From assembly GCA_017647065.1 (NCBI GenBank), contig JAGCLI010000144.1, positions 1 to 10,935 on the forward strand: DNA of 10,935 nt. The letters run 5' to 3'. Shown here in pieces: positions 1 to 7,269 of the stretch. Positions within the stretch are counted from its first letter, which is position 1, and the number at the start of each line of letters is the position of its first letter. Below the pieces are notes generated by a model, which was not told the origin of the DNA, did not search any database, and worked only from the letters and a program-made list of their open reading frames with translations. The DNA is from Bacteroidales bacterium. GTDB lineage: Bacteria; Bacteroidota; Bacteroidia; Bacteroidales; P3. The translations under genes and the position numbers were made by a program.

Positions 1-495
1 ATAAATGATATCGTAATTATCAGGATATGTTCCTACTTCGCCACAAACTATTTGCCAAGTATCAGTTCCTTCTGCTGGTTGCCACTGAATATTCACAAAG
101 TTATTGTCTATTGTTCCTAAAAACAAATCTGACACACGAGCACAAAGAGTATCATCGCTCAAAGTATAGAAATATTCTTCTGGACTCCAAAGACTTGTAT
201 CTCCATCAACATCTATCATTCTCACCTTCCACATATAACGTGTGTTTGGACTAAGTTCACTAAGGTAAGCAATAGTATCGGTTAGCGTTATAAGGGTTTG
301 TTCTTCTGCAAGTGCGGCTTGATAAACCAATTGCCAAAAATCCGCATTGGAATTATTACGCCACGAAAGTGTTGCATTATTTATGTCTATTTCTCCACTA
401 TTTAAACCAAATGGAACATACTCTTGTGTGGTTTGCGAATAAGAGATATTTACTGAAAACAAAATTATAACTAATGATAATAGGACTTTTTTCAT
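1..495 (-). CDS. Secreted fibronectin type III-like protein, partial (C-terminus beyond left edge)
   Basis: An open frame of 165 codons runs from an ATG at 495 to the window edge without a stop. The N-terminus is a typical signal peptide: MKK, a hydrophobic stretch to about residue 16, then SYSQT with likely cleavage near residue 21. The body holds one complete and one incomplete beta-sandwich-like unit of fibronectin III style. The first has LSW, then FWQLVYQ, then LSELSPNTRYMWKVR. The second begins with VNIQW and TWQIVCG, echoing the first, so it is an internal repeat. The Leu-Ser-Pro-Asn-Thr-x-Tyr-x-Trp-x-Val-Arg pattern is characteristic of FN3 F strands. Such modules usually mediate adhesion or space domains in surface proteins; the C-terminal part that would define the function is missing. 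The ATG lies 11 bp after the stop of the RseC-family gene, so it may be the last gene of the bat transcription unit. No specific function can be assigned. Confidence 0.8.
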   Translation of the reverse strand, partial: MKKVLLSLVIILFSVNISYSQTTQEYVPFGLNSGEIDINNATLSWRNNSNADFWQLVYQAALAEEQTLITLTDTIAYLSELSPNTRYMWKVRMIDVDGDTSLWSPEEYFYTLSDDTLCARVSDLFLGTIDNNFVNIQWQPAEGTDTWQIVCGEVGTYPDNYDIIY

Positions 496-506
496 ATCTT
501 TTGACT

Positions 507-938
507 TTATTCTGTTATTTTTTCTTTAATTGTAAAATTGAATTGTTTGCTAAGAAAAAGGTTTTGTTTGTATAATAAAAAATAATAAGCGGATAAAACT
601 AATAGTGAAATCAGTGCAGAAAGGGATTGTGAAAGAGAAAATATTTTTATACTTAGAAACAAGGCTAAAACAATTAAAATCAAAGGTAAAACAAAAGCTA
701 TAAGGACTGCTTTCATACCTAATTTTGTACTAATAGTGATTATAACCTCATCTCCTATATTGTAATTTGCAGTGTCTTTGCTTTTAATTTCTATTTCTTT
801 GTCTTTTTTGTCTAAACTTGTGCATGCTCCCCTTGCATGACATGAAGAACAAGTGGATTTTTGCTCTATTTTTACCACCAATTTATCTTCTTGTTTTTTT
901 ATCACAATTCCTTTTTGTTCAACGCAATCTTCTCTCAT
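507..938 (-). CDS. RseC/MucC-family (SoxR-reducing system-like) membrane protein
   Basis: This protein of 143 residues matches the RseC/MucC family layout. It has a short N-terminal beta region, a cysteine cluster C30-x2-C33-x5-C39 that could bind a metal or Fe-S centre, a second beta stretch ending in GDEVII (about 62-67), and two transmembrane helices at about 76-100 and 103-122. An extra Cys sits at position 5. RseC in Escherichia coli is linked to sigma-E control and, with Rsx/Rnf, to reduction of SoxR. In many Bacteroidota the homologue stands next to rnf genes. Here it follows batE by 7 bp and precedes a secreted FN3 protein, so it is expressed as part of the bat train. The ATG at 938 is the natural start, with the GIVIKK segment typical of family N-termini close behind it. 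The family call is good; the redox role is inferred from relatives. Confidence 0.85.
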   Translation of the reverse strand: MREDCVEQKGIVIKKQEDKLVVKIEQKSTCSSCHARGACTSLDKKDKEIEIKSKDTANYNIGDEVIITISTKLGMKAVLIAFVLPLILIVLALFLSIKIFSLSQSLSALISLLVLSAYYFLLYKQNLFLSKQFNFTIKEKITE

Positions 939-945
939 AAAAAGT

Positions 946-1467
946 TTATATTATTGCCACCATATCTTTTTCTATCCAATATTCTTTACCATCTTCTGTT
1001 TGGACTCTTATCTTTTCTAATTTTCTTTCTTTAATTTCTACCTTTTGTCCTTTAAAGAGTTTTGTTTTGCTATCGTTTTGTGTAGGAAGTTTAATAACTA
1101 TCGCATTGTCTTGGGAATGTATTGCATTTTGTCTTGCAATACCGAAAGAGAATGAGGCTATTGTTAAAACCAAGCACGATAGCATTATGTAGAAATAAAA
1201 TACTTTTTTATCAAAACTAAAATAATAGATAAAAAACAATAGAGCGGTAATAAGCAATAAAACAATTGTTAATATTGCCCATGTCATTGGAGAAAACAAA
1301 GAGTAGATATTTTTTAACCAACTAATCAAAAAGAAATCTGGAATCTTATATACATCTCCCATTAAACGAGTTTTTGATATTTTGTTATTGGTTTGATATA
1401 TTTTGTTATGAGGTGATAGTTTCAAGGCTTTTTCATAATACAAAGTACTATTAACATAATCACTCAA
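946..1467 (-). CDS. batE: BatE, C-terminal portion (frameshifted from its N-terminus)
   Basis: The frame encodes 173 residues but opens only with a TTG at 1467 and begins in the middle of a TPR (SDYVNSTLYYEKALKLSP). It has no signal peptide of its own. Then come the linker PDFFLISWLKNIY typical of BatE, two transmembrane helices at about 62-83 and 91-108, and a C-terminal SH3-like domain (about 121-173) ending in GKEYWIEKDMVAII, which matches BatE ends. The missing front, a signal peptide and first TPR half, sits at the end of the batD frame. Joining NNIANTYFV to LSDYVN by one extra base gives a continuous TPR and a BatE of about 232-248 aa, close to the usual family length. As written, the TTG overlaps the batD TGA (TTGA). 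A truncated product could be made by coupled re-initiation, but a one-base loss or a sequence error is more likely. The stop is TAA, 7 bp before the RseC-family gene. Confidence 0.8.
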   Translation of the reverse strand: MSDYVNSTLYYEKALKLSPHNKIYQTNNKISKTRLMGDVYKIPDFFLISWLKNIYSLFSPMTWAILTIVLLLITALLFFIYYFSFDKKVFYFYIMLSCLVLTIASFSFGIARQNAIHSQDNAIVIKLPTQNDSKTKLFKGQKVEIKERKLEKIRVQTEDGKEYWIEKDMVAII

Positions 1468-1691
1468 ACGAAATATGTATTGGCTATATTGTTGTAAAGT
1501 TCTGCTGAAACTTCTTTTGTTTCTATTTGTTTATAGAGTTCAAGGGCTTTTTCATAGTCTTGTTGTTGGTAGGCTTTATTTGCTTGATTTAAATCAGAGG
1601 CTTGAGAAAATAAAGTAGTCATTAAAAAAATTAAAGCAGTCATTAAAAAAGTTTTTTGAGTGTTTCGTTTTTGCTTCTTAATCAATAACAT
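1464..1691 (-). other. batE: BatE N-terminal segment fused in frame to the end of batD
   Basis: Codons 620-694 of the batD frame do not look like BatD. They read as a fresh N-terminus: ATG at 1691 (or 1643), basic KKQKR, hydrophobic TALIFLMTTLF, cleavage-like SQA, then the TPR half QANKAYQQQDYEKALELY and AELYNNIANTYF. This is the expected start of BatE. No stop separates it from BatD, and it ends at TGA 1466-1464, after which BatE continues in the -1 frame. The expected start of batE is therefore 1691 or 1643, and the expected gene is 946 to one of these with a single-base correction near 1467-1469. Confidence 0.75.
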
Positions 1692-3548
1692 ATTATTTTC
1701 TATTTCTGTAATTAGTTCTTCTGTTTGTAAAAATAATTCATTGTATAACTCTGATCCTTTATTTTGTGAAAAACGTACATATTCACACTTTTCTAATACG
1801 GAAAGAGTTTTATTTGATAATTCTTCATTTAATTCACTTTTTTGAAGTTGAGATTTAATGTTATCAAGATTCAAATCGTATCGAGAAATCTTGAATTTAT
1901 CTGACAAATAGTTCCAAAGAGCTTGTCCTATTTCTGTTTCAAACTCTGTTGTTTGATTGGTATCGAGATATATCTTGGCTTGTTTTAATCGTTTTATTGC
2001 GACCTTATTGGCTTTCTTTAATCGAATTGCCACAACGTCTTTATTTTTTTCTATTTGTGTTTTTGTAAGTTTTATCATCAAAATCAGCAAGAAAATTATC
2101 AGTGCAATTAACCCATAAAACAAATAACTATGGAATGGCTTTGAGAGAATATGATTCGAACTATGTTTTTGCGGAGTATCGATTATATCCATATTTTTAT
2201 ATTTCTCTCTTTCTGTGAGCTGATCTACTAATTCATTGCTATTATTTCCCTTAGTTATTGTCAAAGAATACTCCTCGGTTGTTAGAGTTTCATAATTGTT
2301 TGTTTCGGTATTATAGCATGTAAACTCTAATGAAGGTATTTTGAAATTTCCCTCTACTCTTGGAATAATTACATATTGAAATGTTCTTTCGCCTCTTTGT
2401 CCTGCGGAAGTTTTTGTTATATTGTCCGATATTTTTGGATCAAATACTTCAAATTCATTTGGTATTTGTAGTTGTAAACCATCTATTAAGGTTAAATTTC
2501 CTTGTCCTTTTATTGTGTATTGAAGAGTGATTGCTTCATTTGTTTTGCAATGAGTTGTATCTATTTTAGATTCAATGCTAAATTGTCCAACTGCTCCTGA
2601 AAAAGCATTGTTTGTCACAGGTAATGGTTCAACCTCTATTTCCAAAGAGTTAGTTTTTAATTTTTTGTTTACAGTTTCAAAAACAGGTGTTACTCTTGAA
2701 AAGAAAGGATCGTTAAAAAATGCATCAAAAAAAGGATCACCTGTTGATTGTCTTTGACTTCTTTGCGTACCTGTTTGAATGTGTGCAAGGACTTCTAATC
2801 CCATTGGTGCGATTTTTAGTTTCCCCGTTTTTTGTGGATAGACTAATACTTGTCTTAGAGTGGCTACTTGATATGCTTTACCGTTTATGATTTCTCTTTC
2901 AAGAGATGGAGTTGTTTGATTGTCTAATTCTTCTACCCAAAAGCCTTGTGAAGAGGGAAATTTATCAACTTGATATTCTGAAATAGGCACAAGAGTATAT
3001 ATTTTGTAAGAGATTATGATTTCTTCTCCCAAAGAAACTTTTGTTTTGTTAGGAATTGCTCTTACGAAAACTACATTCTCATCTATTTGTGTAATTTTAG
3101 GTTGTGGAGTGTTTTTATAAGGATCGTAATTAGGGTCATTTTTTGCCCTTGTTTGCATACTTGGATTATTTTCCACCTTAATATTCACTGCTTTTGTGTA
3201 ATAGGTTCTGTCCTTTACAGTTACTTTTGCAGGAGGTATAGTAATTGTTCCTGTATTTAGACTTTGCAAAAAATAAGTGTAAGTGGTTGTAGTATTGCTT
3301 TCGCGTTTTCCGTTGATAATACTAACAGAAGAACTTCTCAATACATTTGGTCCACTTAGTATATTAACGTCTTGAAATGTTGGGGCAATAAAATGTTTTG
3401 GTTTATCATCATTTACAACAAAACTTACTTTGAACCTCTCTCCTTTTCCAACTACTTTTGGAGTTTGAACTTTAAACTCAACCTCCTGAGAAAATAAAGG
3501 AAGTGAACAAATGAACGCTATAATAAATCCTAATATGTATTTTTTCAT
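1464..3548 (-). CDS. batD: BatD membrane protein, with BatE N-terminus fused at its end
   Basis: This 694-residue frame starts at ATG 3548, 3 bp after the batC stop. It has a signal peptide (about 1-20, ending LPLFSQ). The large extracytoplasmic beta-rich region follows, including GPNVLRSSS (66-74), TYFLQSLNTGTITIPPAKV (91-109), a second unit around 159-310, and the Phe-rich DPFFDAFFNDPFF loop (271-283) common in BatD proteins. One transmembrane helix lies at about 475-495. A cytoplasmic helical domain (about 500-618) contains ANKVAIKRLKQA and ALWNYLSDKF. BatD is a membrane-anchored partner of BatA and BatB in the aerotolerance cluster; its exact biochemical role is not known. Family members are usually near 600 aa, so the true BatD ends near residue 619. 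The remaining 75 residues are the signal peptide and first TPR of BatE. The TGA stop is the only non-TAA stop in the gene train, fitting a frameshift-generated stop. Confidence 0.9.
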   Translation of the reverse strand: MKKYILGFIIAFICSLPLFSQEVEFKVQTPKVVGKGERFKVSFVVNDDKPKHFIAPTFQDVNILSGPNVLRSSSVSIINGKRESNTTTTYTYFLQSLNTGTITIPPAKVTVKDRTYYTKAVNIKVENNPSMQTRAKNDPNYDPYKNTPQPKITQIDENVVFVRAIPNKTKVSLGEEIIISYKIYTLVPISEYQVDKFPSSQGFWVEELDNQTTPSLEREIINGKAYQVATLRQVLVYPQKTGKLKIAPMGLEVLAHIQTGTQRSQRQSTGDPFFDAFFNDPFFSRVTPVFETVNKKLKTNSLEIEVEPLPVTNNAFSGAVGQFSIESKIDTTHCKTNEAITLQYTIKGQGNLTLIDGLQLQIPNEFEVFDPKISDNITKTSAGQRGERTFQYVIIPRVEGNFKIPSLEFTCYNTETNNYETLTTEEYSLTITKGNNSNELVDQLTEREKYKNMDIIDTPQKHSSNHILSKPFHSYLFYGLIALIIFLLILMIKLTKTQIEKNKDVVAIRLKKANKVAIKRLKQAKIYLDTNQTTEFETEIGQALWNYLSDKFKISRYDLNLDNIKSQLQKSELNEELSNKTLSVLEKCEYVRFSQNKGSELYNELFLQTEELITEIENNMLLIKKQKRNTQKTFLMTALIFLMTTLFSQASDLNQANKAYQQQDYEKALELYKQIETKEVSAELYNNIANTYFV

Positions 3549-3551
3549 TTT

Positions 3552-4298
3552 TTACCAATCTTTTTCAATATATCTTTTTTGAACTTGTTGTTCTTCTTTT
3601 TTCTTAACTTTTTCTAATGTATTTTTCTCATTATTTTTCAATGCCTCCAACATTCTTTCTGTGTCTTTTTTATCTTTCATTCGTTGTGGTTGTGGAGGTT
3701 GATTTTGGTTTTGATTATCTTCTTTTTTTTGTTCTTGTTCTTTTTGTTGCTGATTTTGTTTCTGCTCTTGCTCTTGTTGTTGCTGTTGCTGGTTTTGATT
3801 ATTTTGTTGTTGGTTTTGATATTTATTTAATAAAAATTGAGTTAGTGCTAAATTATATTTTGCTGCACTATCATTAGGGTTTAATCTAAGGGTTTGCTTA
3901 TAATCTTCAAGGGCTTTTTGTAAAAATTGTGTATTTGAGCCAGCCTCAGAAGTAGTGTCTGTATTAAACATTTGGAAATTAACATTCCCCCTATTATATG
4001 TAGCATTTGCGTTGTTAAGTGTATCATCAAAAGAATTACCTTTTAAATATCCTTCGTAATATTTTAAAGCTGTTTGGAGTTTTTCCTGATTTTGTTGTTT
4101 GTAACTTGCGTTTGCTAAATTGTATTGTGCCTTCAAATAATTGCTATCTGCAACTAATGACTTACGGTATTGCTCTTCGGCTTTTGCGTAGTCTTTTTCT
4201 TGATAGAAATCATTGCCGTCTCTTAATTTATTTTTCTCTTTATCACATGAAGAAAAAAATACAAGAAGACAAAATATTAACATTATATTCTTATTCAT
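3552..4298 (-). CDS. batC: BatC TPR lipoprotein with Gln-rich tail
   Basis: I choose the ATG at 4298, which overlaps the batB stop (ATGAATAA), over the TTG two codons upstream. This gives 248 residues. The N-terminus is a lipoprotein signal peptide with a lipobox ending FFSSC (Cys18), followed by charged DKEKNK. TPR repeats follow: GNDFYQEKDYAKAEEQYRKSL (about 28-48), AQYNLANASYKQQN to LKYYEGYL, and LQKALEDYKQTLRLNPNDSAAKYNLAL (about 126-152). A Gln-rich low-complexity region spans about 161-205. The C-terminal block with ERMLEALKNNEK and the final KDW is typical of BatC. BatC is thought to act as a scaffold with the VWA proteins BatA and BatB. The lipidated Cys would anchor it to a membrane facing the periplasm or cell surface; this follows from the motif and is not shown. 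The stop is TAA, 3 bp before batD. Confidence 0.9.
   Translation of the reverse strand: MNKNIMLIFCLLVFFSSCDKEKNKLRDGNDFYQEKDYAKAEEQYRKSLVADSNYLKAQYNLANASYKQQNQEKLQTALKYYEGYLKGNSFDDTLNNANATYNRGNVNFQMFNTDTTSEAGSNTQFLQKALEDYKQTLRLNPNDSAAKYNLALTQFLLNKYQNQQQNNQNQQQQQQEQEQKQNQQQKEQEQKKEDNQNQNQPPQPQRMKDKKDTERMLEALKNNEKNTLEKVKKKEEQQVQKRYIEKDW
3684..3818 (-). repeat. CAA/CAG/GAA-rich low-complexity tract within batC
   Basis: This in-frame tract encodes a Gln/Asn/Glu/Lys-rich linker (NQQQNNQNQQQQQQEQEQ and on) between the last TPR and the conserved C-terminal block of BatC. The triplets are mixed rather than pure, so it is a compositionally biased linker more than a clean microsatellite. Length variation between strains would be expected. 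Confidence 0.8.
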
Positions 4299-5331
4299 TT
4301 CCAAAAAATAATTTTCTGTTTATATACTTATTTCTTCTTTCAAAAATAATCCATTCTAATACTAAAAAGAATAATGAAATGAGTGCAAAAATATAGAACT
4401 TGCTATCGTAGTTTTTGTAGGCTACTGCTTCATACTCATTTTTCTCCATTTTATTTATTCTTGCCAATATATTGTCTAAACCTATTGAAGTATTATTTGC
4501 ACGAATATAAACTCCATTTCCTTCTTTTGCTATTTCCTTTAGCAAAGCTTCATTAAGTTTGGTAAGAACTATATTTCCATTTCCGTCTTTCTTGTATTCA
4601 CTTCTGCCATACTTATCAAAAATAGGAATAGGGGTTCCTTCTGTTTGTCCTAAACCAATAGTATTTACAACAACACCCTCTTTTGCTATTTCTTTTGTTG
4701 CATCTAAGGCTCCTTCTTCATTGTCTTCTCCATCTGATATAAGAATAATACTTCTTGAACGTTTTGTTTCATCTTGATTTTCAAAGGCCGAGAAGGCTTT
4801 CTCTAAACTTTCTGCTATTGAAGTACCTTGTGTTTCTATTAATTTTGTGTCTATAACATCTATAAAGGTCTTTGCAGCAGTGTAATCAGAGGTTATTGGA
4901 AGGTGAACAAAAGAAGTGCCCGCAAAAACAACAATTCCTATTCTATCTCCTTCTAATTGATTTACTAATTGTGTGAGAGATTGTTTTGCTCTACTGATTC
5001 GATTTGGTTTTAAATCTTCTGCTAACATACTATTAGAGACATCTAAACACACCATTAAGTCTGTTCCGGTGCGTTCTTTCTTTTCTATTGATGTTCCTTG
5101 TTGTGGATTGGCTAAGGCTAATATTAAGAAAAATAAAGCAAGGTTCCAAAGTGTAAATTTAAAGTATTGTTTTCCTATTGATAAGTCTGGAATAATTATT
5201 TGTTGAGTTCTTTGCTCTGCGAACTGTTTTAGTTTCTTTTTTTTCGCCTTAATATAAAAATAATGTAGCAGATAAAAAAGTGGAATCAAAATCCATAAAT
5301 ATAAAAATTGAGGATTATCTAAACGTATCAT
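4291..5331 (-). CDS. batB: BatB, membrane-anchored VWA-domain protein
   Basis: The protein has 346 residues from ATG 5331, 4 bp after the batA TAA. Two N-terminal transmembrane helices (about 10-27 and 59-75) are followed by ANPQQG, the short motif just before the VWA domain in Bat proteins. The VWA domain (about 88-295) holds a full MIDAS: D97-x-S99-x-S101 (DVSNS), T170 in ETQGTS, and D200 in ISDGEDNEEG. A C-terminal transmembrane helix (about 312-329) precedes a short basic tail. MIDAS sites bind a divalent metal and mediate protein contacts. The topology places the VWA domain between the second and third helices, on the periplasmic side in the usual model. It is clearly a paralogue of the adjacent BatA, with the same AEDxKPNR motif after the MIDAS. 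The stop TAA lies inside the start of batC. Confidence 0.95.
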   Translation of the reverse strand: MIRLDNPQFLYLWILIPLFYLLHYFYIKAKKKKLKQFAEQRTQQIIIPDLSIGKQYFKFTLWNLALFFLILALANPQQGTSIEKKERTGTDLMVCLDVSNSMLAEDLKPNRISRAKQSLTQLVNQLEGDRIGIVVFAGTSFVHLPITSDYTAAKTFIDVIDTKLIETQGTSIAESLEKAFSAFENQDETKRSRSIILISDGEDNEEGALDATKEIAKEGVVVNTIGLGQTEGTPIPIFDKYGRSEYKKDGNGNIVLTKLNEALLKEIAKEGNGVYIRANNTSIGLDNILARINKMEKNEYEAVAYKNYDSKFYIFALISLFFLVLEWIIFERRNKYINRKLFFGNE

Positions 5332-5335
5332 TGTC

Positions 5336-6337
5336 TTACGGATTGGTTCTTAAATAAGTTTTACGTAAAATCATTTCTAAAACTAAAATAATCAAAGCGA
5401 CTAAAAGGAAATTACCACCTACATCTTTTGTGTGTTTGTAAAGAGATACGTCTATTTTAGTTTTTTCCATTTTGTCAATTTCTTTGAATATTTCTTGTAA
5501 GGAAGAGTTTTTTGTAGAACGGAAATATTGTCCGCCAGTAGTGATTGCTACTTCTTTCAATAACTCTTCATCTATTTTTACTTCAACATTTTGATATTGT
5601 TTACCAAATGGCGTGTAATATGGATAAGGTGCGTGTCCTTTTTTACCTATTCCAATAGTATAGATCCTAATATTGTATTCTTTTGCTATACTTGCTGCAG
5701 TTATTGGGTCAATTGCACCCATATTATTCACTCCATCTGTTATTAGGATTATAACTTTGCTTTTTGTTTTTGTATCTTTAACTCTATTTATCGCTGTTGC
5801 TAAACCATCTCCTATTGCTGTTCCATCATCAATTTGCCCACTTTCTGTTGAGGATAGAAGATCTAATAAAACTTTGTGGTCAATTGTTGAAGGACATTTT
5901 GTATAGGCTTCGCCTGCGAAAACAACTATTCCTATGTTATCGCTTTTCCTATTTTCAATAAATTCTTTAGCCACATTTTTTGCAGACTCTAATCTATTTG
6001 GTTTAAAGTCTTCTGCCAACATGGAAGTAGAAACATCTAATGCTAAAACGATATCTATTCCTTCAATGCTTTTTTCATCGGTCGAGGAACTTAATTGGGG
6101 TCTTGCTATTGCTATTACAACAAGTGCAACTGCTAACATTCTTAAATAATCTGGCAGTTTCCTCAATCTTAATTTAAGAGTTTTTCTTGCCAATGAGAAT
6201 TGAGAAACGTCAGAATAAACAATGGTTGTTGCCCTTCTTTTATCGTAATATCTTTGAAAAAGAAACATCAAAGGCAGTAGCAATAAAAGCAATAGCAAAT
6301 AAGGATATTGAAAACTTAGGTTATTTATCAGATTCAT
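5336..6337 (-). CDS. batA: BatA, membrane-anchored VWA-domain protein
   Basis: The protein has 333 residues from ATG 6337; the start overlaps the end of the upstream 315-aa gene by 17 bp. It has an N-terminal Leu-rich transmembrane helix (about 13-28), a second helix (about 64-78), then ARPQL and a VWA domain with an intact MIDAS: D101-x-S103-x-S105 (DVSTS), T173 in DDGTAIG and D201 in ITDGVNNMG. A C-terminal helix spans about 307-324. The DGTAIGDGLA stretch and the PYPYYTPFGKQYQ loop are typical of BatA. It likely works with BatB and the MoxR ATPase in an envelope-associated complex, as in other aerotolerance clusters. Distinguishing BatA from BatB rests on order (first of the pair) and on the DDGTAIGDGL motif. 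Nothing is truncated. Confidence 0.95.
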   Translation of the reverse strand: MNLINNLSFQYPYLLLLLLLLPLMFLFQRYYDKRRATTIVYSDVSQFSLARKTLKLRLRKLPDYLRMLAVALVVIAIARPQLSSSTDEKSIEGIDIVLALDVSTSMLAEDFKPNRLESAKNVAKEFIENRKSDNIGIVVFAGEAYTKCPSTIDHKVLLDLLSSTESGQIDDGTAIGDGLATAINRVKDTKTKSKVIILITDGVNNMGAIDPITAASIAKEYNIRIYTIGIGKKGHAPYPYYTPFGKQYQNVEVKIDEELLKEVAITTGGQYFRSTKNSSLQEIFKEIDKMEKTKIDVSLYKHTKDVGGNFLLVALIILVLEMILRKTYLRTNP

Positions 6338-7268
6338 TTGACTCTATTTCTTCTTTTGTATTTATAACAAACTCTTTTGCATCTAAAAGTGTATTTTTAT
6401 CAATCATTTGATTTGTTTCATATTTTGCAAACTTAACCAAATCTGATGTAGTGAATATTTTTTCCAAGAGTGAGTAGTTGTTTTGCGAGATACTGTTATT
6501 CAACTTTACTTGTGAGAGAATATCACTACTTGTCATCTCTGAGGCAAATATTCTAAATCTTTCTTCCAAGTAAACCCAAATAATTTCTGTCATCTCTGTA
6601 TAATATTGTTTTTGAAGATTTTGTTCGCTTAATTTTTTCTTCGATAAATCTTCTAAAGATTGTAAAGCTTTGATATGAGGTGGTATTTGAGGTTCTTCTT
6701 TTATAATTTCAGGGGTTTCTATGTTTAATTTTCGCTTTTTCATATACCATATCAAGAAATACACTCCTACTCCTATTAATATAATAGCCAACAATACATA
6801 TATTATAGGTAATATTTCTTTAAAGGAGAATTTCTCTTCAAGTATTGGTTTTATGTCCTTAATTTCTATTTTATTGGTATCTATTGGATATTCTAATATT
6901 TCTATTTCAGTAGGTAATACTGCAAAATATTTATCTTCACTATTTCCCACTTTTACAAAAACTCCATCTCCTATATTCCTCTTTCCACTTATGAAACTTG
7001 TATAGTATTGTTTGTATCTTAAATACTGCTTATTGTTTTCTATAATTGTATCTATTATTGTGTTTTGTAATTCTAAACTATCACTATTACTCTTGTTTAG
7101 AATAAGGGTTTGTGATTTTGAGTCAAAGGGTACTTTAAATGTAAACTCTATTCTATCGCCAATGTTGTAGGCTTTTTTATCCAATACACCTATTACCGTT
7201 TGTGATTGCAAACTACCATAACCAATAATAGTCAATAAAATAAGAATTATTATATTTTTAATTTTCAT
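6321..7268 (-). CDS. BatD-like single-pass membrane protein of the bat cluster
   Basis: The protein has 315 residues from ATG 7268, 1 bp after the DUF58 gene. A signal peptide (about 1-22, ending LQSQ) leads a short extracytoplasmic beta-rich domain (about 24-128) with the opening VIGVLDKKAYNIGDRIEFTFKV, the start of an Ig-like strand pattern. A transmembrane helix spans about 152-175, followed by basic KKRK. A cytoplasmic helical domain (about 196-305) contains YYTEMTEIIWVYLEERFRI and EMTSSDIL. This cytoplasmic part resembles the end of BatD (ALWNYLSDKFKIS) and the DUF4381-type proteins found between DUF58 and batA in related clusters. The role is unassigned; position and topology suggest a membrane partner linking periplasmic and cytoplasmic components. 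No motif for catalysis is seen. Confidence 0.8.
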   Translation of the reverse strand: MKIKNIIILILLTIIGYGSLQSQTVIGVLDKKAYNIGDRIEFTFKVPFDSKSQTLILNKSNSDSLELQNTIIDTIIENNKQYLRYKQYYTSFISGKRNIGDGVFVKVGNSEDKYFAVLPTEIEILEYPIDTNKIEIKDIKPILEEKFSFKEILPIIYVLLAIILIGVGVYFLIWYMKKRKLNIETPEIIKEEPQIPPHIKALQSLEDLSKKKLSEQNLQKQYYTEMTEIIWVYLEERFRIFASEMTSSDILSQVKLNNSISQNNYSLLEKIFTTSDLVKFAKYETNQMIDKNTLLDAKEFVINTKEEIESNESDK

Positions 7269-7269
7269 T

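Noticed and set aside
27..254. Plus-strand ORF of 75 codons at the left edge
   Set aside because: It is antisense to the FN3-like coding frame, which has a signal peptide and repeat pattern and stays open to the edge.
681..688. Internal -7 box (minus strand TACCTTTG) upstream of the FN3 gene
   Set aside because: It lies inside the RseC-family coding region with no TTTG at the right distance, so a chance match is likely.
1440..1466. TGA recoded as a sense codon (readthrough)
   Set aside because: The frame after the TGA (VIMLIVLY...) does not resemble BatE, while the -1 frame does. Readthrough would not restore the protein.
1464..1475. Programmed -1 frameshifting as the way BatE is made
   Set aside because: No X-XXY-YYZ slippery heptamer fits the zero frame (TAT TTC GTT TGA). 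GTT would have to re-pair on CGT, and I see no clear downstream stem. A simple one-base loss or base-call error explains it better, so programmed shift is kept only as a testable alternative.
3617..4396. Plus-strand ORFs opposite batC and batB
   Set aside because: They are antisense shadows of well-supported genes, with low-complexity Phe/Val-rich translations and no family features.
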